NCBI RefSeq assembly: GCF_020511155.1
Contig: NZ_CP041216.1
Location: 868,001-932,000 of the forward strand
DNA: 64,000 bases
Source: Shewanella glacialimarina
GTDB taxonomy: Bacteria; Pseudomonadota; Gammaproteobacteria; Enterobacterales; Shewanellaceae
Direction: 5' to 3'
Under the pieces are notes generated by a model. The model had not been told where the DNA came from. It saw nothing but the letters and a program-made list of their open reading frames with translations, and searched no databases. The translations under genes and the position numbers were made by a program. Below, one piece after another: positions 45,532-55,502 of this stretch (within the stretch, counting starts at the first letter, position 1; every line of letters begins with the position of its first letter).

Positions 45532-45560
45532 AAGCCAACAAGTTTCTTGTTGGCTTTTTT
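45532..45560 (+). terminator. Terminator after btuB
   Basis: AAGCCAACAAG-TTT-CTTGTTGGCTT stem, followed by four more T. Short imperfect GATTTAAATCA-type repeats precede it (about 45470-45515). Confidence 0.85.
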
Positions 45561-45624
45561 ATGCTATGGTTTTGCTAACAGCCTAAATACAAATTTCGAT
45601 TTAATAATAAGGTGACAATGGGGT

Positions 45625-46365
45625 ATGACGGATCTTGAGCAAAGAGTGTTAACTCAAGTTAGGGCAATTATTGGTAATGAAGATCAAGTCATTGGCCGTC
45701 GCGGTATTCTTATTCCGCTAAAAAAAGCGCTAATTAATGAAGCTGATATCAGAGTTGTGATTGATATTGTGTCAGATGATCCCGCATTAGCAGGGCACTT
45801 ACTTATGCGCAGTAATACCGCGCAGACGGCAGGTATTATATCAACTAAGAATCGCAGCATTAAAGATGCACTAATTCGCCTTGGTCAGGTTAACATTTAT
45901 CGTTATGCATTTTCGTTTTATCTAAAAGAACGTTTAGATGGTCTTGCAGAGCCTTATAAAAAGTTGATCCATGGCTACTGGAAATTGAACGAGTTAATTG
46001 CAGTTGATTCTATTGCGCTTTTACGTCAGGAAACCGAAAAGGCTAGCGGCCTAAAAATTGACGCCGATGAAATGCAAACCTTGGCACTGTTTAGTGTGTT
46101 TGGCCAGGTTATCGCCTTAACCGCTTTTGCTTACTTGAACAGCGAGCAAGAAACCCCCGTGTCACTGCGGGTTATTAAGTCGTTACTTGACGGCCATCAG
46201 CAAACACTTTCAATTGAAGCCTTTGAATCTTTAGGTCTAGATGATGATTTACGTGTTGAATTTATGATTGCACATAACTTACAACAAACTAAAAACCCTG
46301 ACTCAGCAGGGCTGCTTTTACGGAGAGTCTTGTCGAAAAGAGGTTTGTTGATAAACCCACTATAG
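45625..46365 (+). CDS. HDOD-domain protein
   Basis: 246 residues. The HDOD fold is recognised from LIPLKKALINEADIRVVIDIVSDDPALAGHLLMRSNTA and LIRLGQVNIYRYAFSF, ending in a helical domain. HDOD proteins are HD-like but lack phosphohydrolase metal residues and usually act in signalling, often with cyclic di-GMP. It has no linked output domain here, so it may bind partner proteins. GGGGT precedes the ATG. It converges on metR, with a 6-bp inverted repeat between them. Confidence 0.8.
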   Translation: MTDLEQRVLTQVRAIIGNEDQVIGRRGILIPLKKALINEADIRVVIDIVSDDPALAGHLLMRSNTAQTAGIISTKNRSIKDALIRLGQVNIYRYAFSFYLKERLDGLAEPYKKLIHGYWKLNELIAVDSIALLRQETEKASGLKIDADEMQTLALFSVFGQVIALTAFAYLNSEQETPVSLRVIKSLLDGHQQTLSIEAFESLGLDDDLRVEFMIAHNLQQTKNPDSAGLLLRRVLSKRGLLINPL

Positions 46366-46405
46366 TGCAAGACCTGAGTAGCGCTAAACCTTTGAAGTGT
46401 TAGGT

Positions 46406-47314
46406 CTAAGTCAGGCTAGACCTTTGCAGCGCCAACCCTTCCTGTGCCACTAATTCTAACCATTTCTGGATTAAGTTAGCATTGGTGGCGTCACGCCTAT
46501 AAGCACCAAACAATGGTCGCTTTAAGCCTTCAGCGCCTAATGTTAATGAGGTTAAGCTTAAGCCCTGGCTTTCTTTAATTGACCATGTAGGCAGCGCGGC
46601 AACCCCATCATTACAGGCTACTCTTTGTAATAGCATTGAGGTTAAATCACATTGTTTTTGTTCGCCAATTTCTATCCCGGCTGGCTCTAAAAAGTGCTTA
46701 TAAATATCTAAACGGGTCAGCGGCACAGGGTATGTCAATAATGTCTGTTTGGCTAAATGTACAGGGCTAATAAAAGCTTGCTTAGCTAATGGATTATTAT
46801 TGGCAACCACTAATTTAACCTCAAAATCAAACAAGTGCTGATACGCCAAAGTATGTCCAGGTACAGGATCAGAAGTGAGTACTATGTCTAATCCGCCAGT
46901 TTCAAGTGCATTAAGGGAGTCGAAAAGATGACGGCTTGAAATATCAATCTGTGCATCGGGTGCGTGTTGCTTAAATGCTTCAATAACAGGCATTAACCAT
47001 CTAAAACAACTGTGACATTCAATGCCTAATTTGAGTTGTTGATTCTCACCTTCTAATCCACGCTTCAAATCAGATTCTGTCGCAATCACCTTTGGCAAAA
47101 TTTCTTCAGCAAGGTTAAGTAAACGGGCACCTTCGTGAGTGAAGGTGAGCGGTTTACTTTTACGAACAAAAATAGATGAATTAATGCGGGTTTCTAATTC
47201 TTTAATTTGGTGAGAAAGAGCCGATTGGGTTACAAAACGTTTCTTAGCTGCACCCGCTAAACTGCCACTTTCCTTTAACGCCATTAAGGTGCGAAGGTGT
47301 CTAAGTTCTATCAT
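46406..47314 (-). CDS. metR: LysR-family methionine regulator MetR
   Basis: 302 residues. An N-terminal winged helix (LRTLMALKESGSLAGAAKKRFVTQSALSHQI) is followed by a substrate-binding domain. The IECHSCFRWLMPVIE segment and YPVPLTRLDIYKHFLEPAGIE align closely with E. coli MetR, which activates metE, metF and related genes with homocysteine as co-regulator. No metE is divergent, unlike in E. coli. Tandem met boxes lie 76-99 bases upstream of the start, so MetJ probably represses it. Confidence 0.88.
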   Translation of the reverse strand: MIELRHLRTLMALKESGSLAGAAKKRFVTQSALSHQIKELETRINSSIFVRKSKPLTFTHEGARLLNLAEEILPKVIATESDLKRGLEGENQQLKLGIECHSCFRWLMPVIEAFKQHAPDAQIDISSRHLFDSLNALETGGLDIVLTSDPVPGHTLAYQHLFDFEVKLVVANNNPLAKQAFISPVHLAKQTLLTYPVPLTRLDIYKHFLEPAGIEIGEQKQCDLTSMLLQRVACNDGVAALPTWSIKESQGLSLTSLTLGAEGLKRPLFGAYRRDATNANLIQKWLELVAQEGLALQRSSLT

Positions 47315-47648
47315 TGCTCACTCCACATGAAACTTACTCAACTTACCGATGAAATCAATTCGATTACTTGGTAGCAGGTTAGCACAATAAACTTCTAGAC
47401 GTCCAGACGCCTGTGTAATTTATTTACACAAAGGCAACAATAATCTGTTCGCCCACAAGAAAAGTAGTATGAAAATTACGAGTTTCGCTTTTATGCGCTT
47501 TGTTGGGTAAGGCGCATTTTAGTTGGCTTTATAGGGGAGCTAGTAAGATTGGGATGAGCAAGTTTGGAGTTAGCTGAGTTCGGAATTAGCCGAGTAATGC
47601 ATGATTATTTCATTACTGCTTAAAACTATACTCACACACTCGCTGAAA
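47315..47648. other. metR-queG intergenic region
   Basis: About 330 bases with the metR promoter on the minus strand, the met boxes (47390-47413) and a short ATGCGC/GCGCAT stem (about 47494-47518). Imperfect AGTTAGC/AATTAGC repeats occur at 47565-47595. No gene is supported. Confidence 0.4.
47390..47413 (-). promoter_or_regulatory. Tandem MetJ boxes upstream of metR
   Basis: Three consecutive octamers: AAACTTCT (6/8 to the AGACGTCT consensus), AGACGTCC (7/8) and AGACGCCT (7/8). MetJ binds such arrays cooperatively with S-adenosylmethionine. They sit 76-99 bases before the metR start, near the probable -35 region. Confidence 0.65.
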
Positions 47649-48866
47649 CTAGGCATCTCTTGGTAGCCCTTTTTGAACACTGCGAATAACCCGTTGGGTT
47701 TTGCGGCTTAGCGGTTCTATTATGGCGAGAGCTTGTTCCGCTAGCTTTGCTTGCTGCTGATTAATGGCCCATTCAATATGTTCAATGACTAATGCATCTA
47801 CTTCATCTGTTTGAGCTTTTTGAGTTAGTGCGGCAATAATATCATCGCTTGCGGTGGCGTTACCGAGGGCGACGGCTATATTGCGTAGCCAGCGTTTGTG
47901 GCCGATGCGGCGGATAGCACTGCCTTCGGTGTTTGACAAAAATGCACTTTCTGACCAGGCAAATAAACTCAGTAAGTCAGGTTGTATTAGTTTTGCCCGG
48001 GTATGAAAGTCGGTTTCCTGGGTGAGTGGGGCTTTGGCATTAACTGGGCATACTAGCTGGCAGTCGTCGCAACCATAAATTCGATTGCCAATTAAGGGTC
48101 TAAACTCTTCCGGGATAGCAGTTTGTAACTCTATGGTGAGATAGGATATACAGCGCCTGGCGTCAACAACATAAGGGGCAACAATAGCATCTGTTGGGCA
48201 AGACTTGATGCAGGCCACACAGGTGTTACAGCCGTCTTTAATAGGGACATCAGTTGGCAGGGGCAAGTTAATTAATAATTCGCCGAGAAAAAACCAGCTG
48301 CCTGCATCTGGATGTAAAATTAGCGAGTGTTTGCCTGTCCAGCCTAAGCCTGCTTTTTCAGCTAGAGGTCTTTCTAAAATGGGCGCAGAGTCGACAAAAG
48401 GACGAAAGTCGGTGTCATTAAACTCAAGACTTTGACAGTGTGATGCTATTTTTTCGCCAAGCTGTTTTAGCCGTTGTCGCATGAGTTTATGGTAGTCACG
48501 GCCACCGGCATAACGTGAGATATAAGCTAAATTAGGGTCAGTTAAGTTACTGGCAAACCCGGCATCAGGTGGCAGGTAATCCATGCGTGCGCTAATCACT
48601 CTAATACAACCAGGGTGAAGTTCTGCTGGCCTTGCACGCATCATGCCGTGGTTAGCCATATAACCCATATCACCGTGGTAACCTTTATCTAACCATGCTT
48701 GCAAATCATCTTCGTGTGCTGATAGGTCAACATCTGCGATACCAATATGTGCAAATCCTAAATTTTTACCCCATTGCTTAATTTCTCGGGCAAGCTCGGC
48801 AAGTTGGTTTACACTTAGTACAGTATTGGGCATGTCAGTATTGAGTAGCGCAGTCGATTCGGCCAT
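47649..48866 (-). CDS. queG: Epoxyqueuosine reductase QueG
   Basis: 405 residues (E. coli about 379). The enzyme uses cobalamin and two 4Fe-4S clusters to reduce epoxyqueuosine in tRNA to queuosine. Two ferredoxin-like clusters are visible: CNTCVACIKSCP and CDDCQLVCPVNAK, plus the N-terminal domain (WGKNLGFAHIGIADVDLS). A HEAT-like C-terminal helical segment follows. Its need for B12 fits the nearby riboswitch-controlled btuB, though the two are not in one operon. The start is ATG 48866. Confidence 0.93.
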   Translation of the reverse strand: MAESTALLNTDMPNTVLSVNQLAELAREIKQWGKNLGFAHIGIADVDLSAHEDDLQAWLDKGYHGDMGYMANHGMMRARPAELHPGCIRVISARMDYLPPDAGFASNLTDPNLAYISRYAGGRDYHKLMRQRLKQLGEKIASHCQSLEFNDTDFRPFVDSAPILERPLAEKAGLGWTGKHSLILHPDAGSWFFLGELLINLPLPTDVPIKDGCNTCVACIKSCPTDAIVAPYVVDARRCISYLTIELQTAIPEEFRPLIGNRIYGCDDCQLVCPVNAKAPLTQETDFHTRAKLIQPDLLSLFAWSESAFLSNTEGSAIRRIGHKRWLRNIAVALGNATASDDIIAALTQKAQTDEVDALVIEHIEWAINQQQAKLAEQALAIIEPLSRKTQRVIRSVQKGLPRDA

Positions 48867-48999
48867 GGTAAATCATTAGGTGTGAGTTAATCTTGCCGTT
48901 GATTATACGCTATCTGTAATGGACTATAGATTTTTTCATTGGGAAAATTCGGTCTTATTATTATGTGTAAGATATTGTATAAAAGATTGGGGGTTAGCA

Positions 49000-49779
49000 T
49001 TGAAGCAACTTTTTTATGTGTTATTAGCGGCTTTACTTTGCATTAAGTGTGAACAATCAATTGCCGCTGAGCCCTTGATGATCGTCGCTGAGGATTGGGC
49101 ACCGATGAGTTATCGTGTTAATGATCAACCTACGGGTTACGTTATTGAGTTAATTCAAGTACTGCAGTTACAATTATCTAGAACAGATCCGATAGTCTTT
49201 TTACCTTGGGCACGGGCTAATTTGCTAGGTCAATCTCAAAAAAATGTTTTAGTAATTGCCATGGCAAAGAATCATCAACGAGAAAGTCGATTTTCATTTG
49301 TTGGGCCAATTGCTGAAGGAAGTATGGGGATTTTTGTACTTAAGGATGACCCTATCAAATTAGATAATTTGAATGACCTAACGAATCAAGGGGATATAGG
49401 GGTGTATCGTGAAGGTGATTGTCAGCAGACACTTAAAGACTCGCATGTAAGTCAATTAGCTGTGGCAAATTATCCTGATCAAAGCGTAAAGCAGCTAGTG
49501 TTGTCTAGGGTTCGTTTTTTGTGTCAGGCTGATTTTGGTGTGCCGTTTACACTTAATCAAATTGGTAAGCGTAAGTCTGATGTAAGAATGGCATATAAAA
49601 TTAAAGATTTAGCGATATATTTAGCCTTTTCTGACGGTACTTCACCAGCGCTTATTCAACAATGGTATCAGGCATTAAGTCAATTTATGCAAACGCCAGA
49701 ATATACTGCTTTGTATCAAAAGTGGTTTGAAACTGACTTGCACCCTAATGAGCCAAAGTTATTTACCGTGAATCATTAA
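49000..49779 (+). CDS. Periplasmic solute-binding protein (amino-acid type)
   Basis: About 259 residues. The frame opens at 48919, but GGGGG at 48989-48993 and a clean signal peptide (MKQLFYVLLAALL..., cleavage near IAA-EP) support the TTG at 49000. The two-lobed SBP_bac_3 fold shows IVAEDWAPMSYRVNDQPTGYVIELI and a terminal MQTPEYTALYQKWF. No permease or ATPase gene is adjacent, so it may be an orphan binding protein or a sensor input. The ligand is unknown. Confidence 0.8.
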   Translation: MKQLFYVLLAALLCIKCEQSIAAEPLMIVAEDWAPMSYRVNDQPTGYVIELIQVLQLQLSRTDPIVFLPWARANLLGQSQKNVLVIAMAKNHQRESRFSFVGPIAEGSMGIFVLKDDPIKLDNLNDLTNQGDIGVYREGDCQQTLKDSHVSQLAVANYPDQSVKQLVLSRVRFLCQADFGVPFTLNQIGKRKSDVRMAYKIKDLAIYLAFSDGTSPALIQQWYQALSQFMQTPEYTALYQKWFETDLHPNEPKLFTVNH

Positions 49780-49807
49780 CCAAACCCTTAATACAGTTTT
49801 TGTAGCT

Positions 49808-49858
49808 GTTTGCTACTTTTTAAGCACTTTCTGTGCAGCATAACTAAAAGTAGCAAAC
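49808..49858. terminator. Long bidirectional hairpin between convergent genes
   Basis: A perfect 13-bp stem (GTTTGCTACTTTT/AAAAGTAGCAAAC) with an inner GCAC/GTGC hairpin in the loop, between the binding-protein gene and the TPR-GGDEF gene. Confidence 0.7.
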
Positions 49859-49926
49859 TTTCCCCTTGGATTAAATCATTATCCAACTCAGTCAATTGAT
49901 CTTAAAAATAATAAAATCAACAGGTT

Positions 49927-51810
49927 TTAAGCACTTCTAACGCAATTTCTACCATCAGCTTTGGCACTGTAAAGTGCATGATCCGCTTTAAGTAACAATG
50001 GAGACAGTTCGGCTTCATTGGTTAAACTAGTGACTCCCGCGCTAACCGTTTGATGTAATTCCGGTGATATTTGGCTCCACTCATAATTAGCAATACAGTC
50101 TATTAAACGTTGGGCAATTTCCAGCGCGATAGTGTGTGAGATGTTAGGCAATAAGACTAAAAACTCTTCACCGCCGACACGACCAACAACATCGTTTTCT
50201 CGCATCATGCCCGTCGTTAAGGCTGCTAACTTGACTAATACTTTGTCGCCAACTTCATGACCTAAGGTATCGTTCACTTGCTTAAAATGATCTGCATCAA
50301 ACGAGATAACAGAAAAAGGTTTGCCACTTTGTTTTGCTTGCTTAATAAAAAGTTCACCTTGGTGATAGGTATCTCGGCGGTTAGATAGCCCGGTTAACTC
50401 ATCGGTTAACGCAAGGGTTTGATAGGTCCGCTTACGTTTAACCTGCTTGTAAGCAAATACTGAAACGATAATTAAGATGATGGCCACTAAGATAATGATC
50501 ACAATTTGCATTGACTCGTTACGCTGCATTATTTGCAGTTGCAATTCTTTGTCGCTAGCCGCTTTAAGTAATAACTCATTTTCATTCTGTACTTTGTCGG
50601 TATTAAACCTGGTTTGCATTTCAGCGTTTTTATCAGACATGATTTGTTTGTCTAAGATTAAGTGCATATCAACAAAATCACTTAATGCCTTGTGCGCATT
50701 TGCTATGTCACCTTTGGCGAGATAAATATCATTTAATAAGCGCAGATTTTGGGTTTCACCACGTTTATTTGCACCGCGGTTAAAATCAATGGAGGCTTTT
50801 TTGCTGTATTCAATAGCTTTATCTAACTCATTTTTTACTAAGTAAGCTTGAGCAAAATACAAACACATAAAACTATGGGGGCCCTCATATTCTAACGGAA
50901 CATCAGGTTCTGCTTCTTTGAGTAAAGTGAGCGCTTTATCAATTTGACCTTGTAAAATAAGGTTGCCAGCAATGTTAACTTTGGTGCCTGCAACGGCGAC
51001 CTTATTTTTTTGTGATTGCCAGTACTTTAACGATCGATAAAAGCGTTCAGTGGACTCATTAATTTTCCCCAGTGCTTCTAATGAAAATGCGATTTGCACA
51101 TTAATGGTGTCAGCTTCCATAAGCAGGCCAGACTCTATGTACATTTTCTCTAACTTTATTTGATATTTAAGTGCTGTTTCTGAATCACCAAAACGGCGAT
51201 AACTGGTGGCTATTTCATTTAAGGTTTCATTAGCCCAGTATGTTAGATTCAGCTTTTCATAAAGGTGTTGTGCGGTAATTAAATCTTCTAAGGCAGCGTT
51301 GTAGTTACCTTGGTATGACATCATTGATCCGCGAATACTGCGTCCATCAGCGATTAGTCTTGGGCTTTCTAGCTCATATGCACTACTAACGGCGGATGAA
51401 ATATCAGCAAATGCAGCTTCAACTTGTCCTGCATAATTTTTGTAATAGCCCATGCATAGCAGTAAGTTAGTGTGAATTTCAGAAGGGTATGGCTCAGAAT
51501 AGATCAGTAATTGCTGTTGAGCATACTCAATAGCTTTGGCTAGTTGCTCATTGGTTTCTGATGGTTGACCCCAGCAATTTTGGCGGATAAACAGTTTTTG
51601 GCGTACATCATCGTCAGCAGCGATAATTTGTTTATATTCTTTTAGCAGTGCATCGGCTTCTTTTTGATCTTTATAATCTACTTGCTCAAACTTTTGATAG
51701 ATTTCATCTGCCCGAGCATTATCATAATACTCAGCCCATGCTGGAGATAATAAAAGTAGTGTTGTTAGCAAAATTGAAATGCTAAGTATGTTCTCGCGAT
51801 ATTTTTTCAA
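49927..51810 (-). CDS. TPR-GGDEF membrane diguanylate cyclase
   Basis: 627 residues. A signal or membrane segment at the N-terminus, then a long periplasmic run of TPR-like helices (about 40-380), a membrane helix (about 430-455, IIILVAIILIIVSVFAY) and a cytoplasmic GGDEF domain with GRVGGEEFLVLLPN. The inhibitory site RxxD is intact five residues before the loop (RENDVVGRVGGEEF), so it is likely active and product-inhibited. The architecture suggests a periplasmic protein-binding input controlling cyclic di-GMP. Confidence 0.88.
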   Translation of the reverse strand: MKKYRENILSISILLTTLLLLSPAWAEYYDNARADEIYQKFEQVDYKDQKEADALLKEYKQIIAADDDVRQKLFIRQNCWGQPSETNEQLAKAIEYAQQQLLIYSEPYPSEIHTNLLLCMGYYKNYAGQVEAAFADISSAVSSAYELESPRLIADGRSIRGSMMSYQGNYNAALEDLITAQHLYEKLNLTYWANETLNEIATSYRRFGDSETALKYQIKLEKMYIESGLLMEADTINVQIAFSLEALGKINESTERFYRSLKYWQSQKNKVAVAGTKVNIAGNLILQGQIDKALTLLKEAEPDVPLEYEGPHSFMCLYFAQAYLVKNELDKAIEYSKKASIDFNRGANKRGETQNLRLLNDIYLAKGDIANAHKALSDFVDMHLILDKQIMSDKNAEMQTRFNTDKVQNENELLLKAASDKELQLQIMQRNESMQIVIIILVAIILIIVSVFAYKQVKRKRTYQTLALTDELTGLSNRRDTYHQGELFIKQAKQSGKPFSVISFDADHFKQVNDTLGHEVGDKVLVKLAALTTGMMRENDVVGRVGGEEFLVLLPNISHTIALEIAQRLIDCIANYEWSQISPELHQTVSAGVTSLTNEAELSPLLLKADHALYSAKADGRNCVRSA

Positions 51811-52024
51811 GATAACAGGCCACTTATTTTTGTTTTTTGTAACAATAAAACTTTCATATTTATTGTTCCTGTAATGTTTGAATTATAGCCGATTATAGAT
51901 ATAAATAACAAATATATAACAGATAAGCTACTTGTTATTTTCAACGGTAACAGTATTTGCATTATGAGGGCTTGCAGCGTATAACGTCGCGGTTATCGCT
52001 TTTGTAATTTATAAGGGAACAAAG

Positions 52025-52567
52025 ATGAGGATAAGAATCATTAGATCTGTAATGCTATCGATATTGTTATTGGTTGTGTCTTTACCTAGCCAAGCTGAAG
52101 GTGATCTTGAAACCTCTGGTGATGTATTACATTTTGCTTTACCTGCAGTAGCATTAGCTTCGACATTAATGATAGAAGATGATTATCAAGGCGCTTGGCA
52201 ATTAGCTAAATCAGGTATTTCAAGCCGCTTAGTGGTTGAAGCACTCAAGTTAGGCGTTGATAAGCAAAGACCTGACGGCAGTGGTGATGACTCATTTCCC
52301 TCTGGGCATTCGGCGGACACCTTTGCTGCTGCAACATTTATAAATCAACGTTATGGTTGGGAATATGGTGTACCGTCCTATGTGGTTGCGTCATACGTTG
52401 CTTATACTCGTGTTGCCAGCGACAAGCATCATGTTGAAGATGTGCTTGCTGGGGCGGCCATTGGCATTTTAGCGGGTTGGTATTTTACTGATCCTTATGA
52501 AAATATTAGCGTGGTGCCACTGGCTTATAATGGCACTTATGGTGTGTATATTAGTGGACGTTTTTAA
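52025..52567 (+). CDS. Exported PAP2-family phosphatase
   Basis: 180 residues with a signal peptide (cleavage near SQA-EGD). All three parts of the acid-phosphatase signature are visible: KLGVDKQRP, the PSGHS stretch, and YTRVASDKHHVEDVLAG (R, H and D). The PAP2 superfamily removes phosphate from lipids or polyprenyl pyrophosphate in the periplasm. Only one to two hydrophobic helices are present, fewer than in membrane PAP2s, so it may be soluble. The substrate is unknown. AAGGGA precedes the ATG. Confidence 0.85.
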   Translation: MRIRIIRSVMLSILLLVVSLPSQAEGDLETSGDVLHFALPAVALASTLMIEDDYQGAWQLAKSGISSRLVVEALKLGVDKQRPDGSGDDSFPSGHSADTFAAATFINQRYGWEYGVPSYVVASYVAYTRVASDKHHVEDVLAGAAIGILAGWYFTDPYENISVVPLAYNGTYGVYISGRF

Positions 52568-52639
52568 TCTAAATTCTAACGCTAACTCAAATTATAACTC
52601 TAATTTAAATTCTAATATTGATGAATATAAGGTGTAATC

Positions 52640-53068
52640 ATGGTTGAACAAACCTATAGAGATACTGCGAAAAAGGTATCTTATAATGTAGCCAATAAAG
52701 TGCTACCAATGGATCAACTACCTGACAGCTTAATAGAAGCCTATGACGGCCTGTTTGAAGAGTTGTTTGCTGATAAAGCACAAGCGTTTAACAATGCCTG
52801 GGACAAATTGCCTGCCAGTGCTCAAAAGCTTATTTCGCAGGCTGAGTTTCATGGTTTTTATATTGCTAATGCTTGGATGCAGCTGAGTCGTGTTGCGCAA
52901 GAAATTGCCGACAGCAATGACACAGAAGAAGAGATGAACAATAACGAATACGATGGTATTTTTGGCCGTTTAGCTGAACAGTCGTTAAAAGAATGTTTAC
53001 GCAAGCTGAAAAAAGCCCGTACCGATAGAGTGATGCTTAATAGCTTTAAAAAGGTTATGGCGGATTAA
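52640..53068 (+). CDS. DUF3069-like small protein
   Basis: 142 residues, soluble and helical. Its layout (DQLPDSLIEAYDGLFEELFADKAQAFNNAWDKLPASAQKLIS) recalls DUF3069, a gammaproteobacterial family of unknown function; I could not check the match. AAGGTGTAATC precedes the ATG. It follows the PAP2 gene by 72 bases, which contain a short repetitive TAA/CTAA-rich stretch (52568-52620), and ends before a bidirectional terminator. Confidence 0.65.
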   Translation: MVEQTYRDTAKKVSYNVANKVLPMDQLPDSLIEAYDGLFEELFADKAQAFNNAWDKLPASAQKLISQAEFHGFYIANAWMQLSRVAQEIADSNDTEEEMNNNEYDGIFGRLAEQSLKECLRKLKKARTDRVMLNSFKKVMAD

Positions 53069-53097
53069 GCATTTTTTATCAGTTACTTGATTAAAAT

Positions 53098-53131
53098 AAA
53101 AATCCCAGTAATTCATTACTGGGATTTTTTA
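53098..53131. terminator. Bidirectional terminator between the DUF3069-like and maeA genes
   Basis: Perfect 14-bp stem AAAAATCCCAGTAA/TTACTGGGATTTTT with a four-base loop; T-tracts are in both directions. Confidence 0.9.
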
Positions 53132-53151
53132 CATCATTATTCAAGCACAGA

Positions 53152-54840
53152 TTAAAATGCAGTACGGCGATAACGACGATATTCTGGTTGCCAAAAGTTA
53201 TTATCAATGGCTTGTTGCAGTAACTCATCAGTACAAGGTAGGGCTAAACCTTGGTCAATTGCGACTTTAGCCACTGCAAAAGCGATGTACTTACTCACTT
53301 TATGAATATCTTCAAGCTTAGGCAATAGTGAACCTTCACCCATTGTACCCAATGGCGAACATTCAGACAGTGCACGGCTAGAGGCCATTAGCATTTCATC
53401 AGATACACGGGTTGCGCCGCATGATAATACCCCAAGACCAATACCTGGGAAAATAAAGCTGTTATTACACTGGGCTATTTCAAAGGTTTCACCATTGACC
53501 ACAACTGGTTCAAATGGGCTACCTGTTGCCACAAGCGCCTGGCCCGATGTCCAGTTTAAAATATCTTTTGGGGTCGCTTCGACTCGACTTGTTGGGTTAG
53601 ATAAGGGAAATACTATTGGACGTGGGCAATGGCTGTGCATGGCTTTAATCACATCTTCAGTAAATAGTCCTGGTGCACCCGATACGCCAATTAACACTGT
53701 CGGTTTAGCGTTATTAACTACATTGAGCAACGAGACATTGTCGCTGTAGTTGTGCCATTGATCAACCAGAGCTGTTTTTTGTGCCAAGTTACTTTGAAAA
53801 GGTAATAGATTAGGCATGTTGTCGAGTAATAAGCCCCAGCGATCGACCATAAAGACTTGCGATCGAGCCTGCGCGTCACAGATACCCTCGGAGACCATTT
53901 GGGCAATAATAGCTTCAGCGATACCACAACCAGCACTGCCTGCACCTAAAAACACAATGCGTTGTTGGCTTAGTGTGGTGTTAGCGGCTTTACTGGCCGC
54001 CAACAATGAACCGACAGTAACCGCAGCCGTACCTTGAATATCATCATTAAAACAACAGTACTTGTCTTTATAGCGCTCAAGTAAAGGCATGGCATTTTTT
54101 TGGGCAAAGTCTTCAAACTGAATTAATGCATCTGGCCAGCGACGGTTAACCGCTTGCATAAAGGCTTCTACGAATTCTTTATAGTCATCACCGCCAACAC
54201 GCTGATGGCGCCAACCCATGTACATAGGGTCATCGAGTAGTTGAGGGTTATCAGTACCTACATCTAATGTAACCGCCAGACAGTAAGCCGGGCTAATACC
54301 ACCACAGCTGGTGTAAAGTGATAGCTTACCAATAGGAATACCCATGCCACCAATGCCCTGGTCGCCCAAACCTAAAATACGCTCACCATCGGTGACAACA
54401 ATGACTTTGACTTTGTGACGAGTCGAATTATTCAAAATGTCGTCGATGCGATCTTTGTTCTCGTAAGAGATAAATAACCCACGGTTACGGCGATAGTTTT
54501 TTGAAAAGCGCTCGCAGGCTAATCCTACCGTTGGGGTGTAAATAATCGGCATCATTTCACTGATGTTGTTGCGCACCAATGAATAAAATAGCGTTTCGTT
54601 GGTGTCTTGAATATTACGCAGGTATATATGTTTATCTAAGTCGTTAGTGAAGTTAGTAAACTGCTGATATGCGCGTGCGACCTGTTCATCAATGGTTTCA
54701 ATTACCCAAGGCAACAAGCCTTCAAGGTTAAATGAAATACGTTCATCTTCAGTAAAGGCAGTGCCTTTATTTAGCAGCGGAGATTCAAGAATGGCTGGAC
54801 CTGCAAAAGGAAGATAGAGTGGGCGTTTAGTATCGTCCAT
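53152..54840 (-). CDS. maeA: NAD-dependent malic enzyme
   Basis: 562 residues, close to E. coli MaeA (565). It decarboxylates malate to pyruvate with NAD and a divalent metal in the cytoplasm. The malic N-terminal domain ([20 protein letters not shown]), [25 protein letters not shown], the QFEDFAQ and [14 protein letters not shown] metal-site segments and the Rossmann motif [13 protein letters not shown] are visible. AAAAGG seven bases before the ATG at 54840 sets the start ([10 protein letters not shown]), not the upstream frame. It converges on the DUF3069-like gene. Confidence 0.95.
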   Translation of the reverse strand: MDDTKRPLYLPFAGPAILESPLLNKGTAFTEDERISFNLEGLLPWVIETIDEQVARAYQQFTNFTNDLDKHIYLRNIQDTNETLFYSLVRNNISEMMPIIYTPTVGLACERFSKNYRRNRGLFISYENKDRIDDILNNSTRHKVKVIVVTDGERILGLGDQGIGGMGIPIGKLSLYTSCGGISPAYCLAVTLDVGTDNPQLLDDPMYMGWRHQRVGGDDYKEFVEAFMQAVNRRWPDALIQFEDFAQKNAMPLLERYKDKYCCFNDDIQGTAAVTVGSLLAASKAANTTLSQQRIVFLGAGSAGCGIAEAIIAQMVSEGICDAQARSQVFMVDRWGLLLDNMPNLLPFQSNLAQKTALVDQWHNYSDNVSLLNVVNNAKPTVLIGVSGAPGLFTEDVIKAMHSHCPRPIVFPLSNPTSRVEATPKDILNWTSGQALVATGSPFEPVVVNGETFEIAQCNNSFIFPGIGLGVLSCGATRVSDEMLMASSRALSECSPLGTMGEGSLLPKLEDIHKVSKYIAFAVAKVAIDQGLALPCTDELLQQAIDNNFWQPEYRRYRRTAF

Positions 54841-55037
54841 GGGTAACCTTTTTTGTGTGTTGTTTGATAGGTTTGTTAAAGGATAGATTAACATGACTAT
54901 TATGTATTGTGGTCTGTTAAGTGATGAATTTCACACTTTTTTTATGAAGCAGTTGTTTGAATTACTCGCCAGTAACAAAAATGCACAGCCGCTAGCTGTG
55001 CATTGATAGGGTATAACAGGCTCTATTGAGCCTAATC

Positions 55038-55502
55038 TTATTTACCGCGGTGTTTAATTGACAAACCTTTAACGAAGTTACGCAACACTTGATCGCCACA
55101 GGGTTTATAGTTTTTGTGTTCAGGGTTGCGAAACAATGCGCCTAATTCAGATTTAGACATCGCAAAATCAGCTAAGGCTAGTACGGCAATGATTTCGTCT
55201 TCGCGCATTTCTAATGCGACCCGTAGTTTCTTAAAAATAAGGTTGTTGGTTAGCTGCTTTAAGGGCGTAGGTACTTCAGCGTCAGGCTTTAAACCACGAT
55301 TTTTGATGATCAAACCATCTAAAAACTGGCACATTAATTTATCGTTACAAGCTTGATAACCTTCTTCTTCCTCTTTTTTCAGTAGCGCGATTATCTCATC
55401 TGAAGTGATTTCGGCATTGGCTTGGCTGAAAATATTGATCATTTTGGCATTTGAGTAATCAAAAACAAAACGAATACGGCGAAGAATATCATTGTTAATC
55501 AT
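55038..55502 (-). CDS. yehS: DUF1456 protein, YehS-like
   Basis: 154 residues made of two repeats of the DUF1456 fold: NDILRRIRFVFDYSNAKMINIF and NNLIFKKLRVALEMREDEIIAVLALA. The family is widespread in gammaproteobacteria and has no known function. AAGGTTCTC-like sequence is not a strong binding site; the gene stands alone between maeA and the NRAMP-like gene. Confidence 0.9.
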   Translation of the reverse strand: MINNDILRRIRFVFDYSNAKMINIFSQANAEITSDEIIALLKKEEEEGYQACNDKLMCQFLDGLIIKNRGLKPDAEVPTPLKQLTNNLIFKKLRVALEMREDEIIAVLALADFAMSKSELGALFRNPEHKNYKPCGDQVLRNFVKGLSIKHRGK

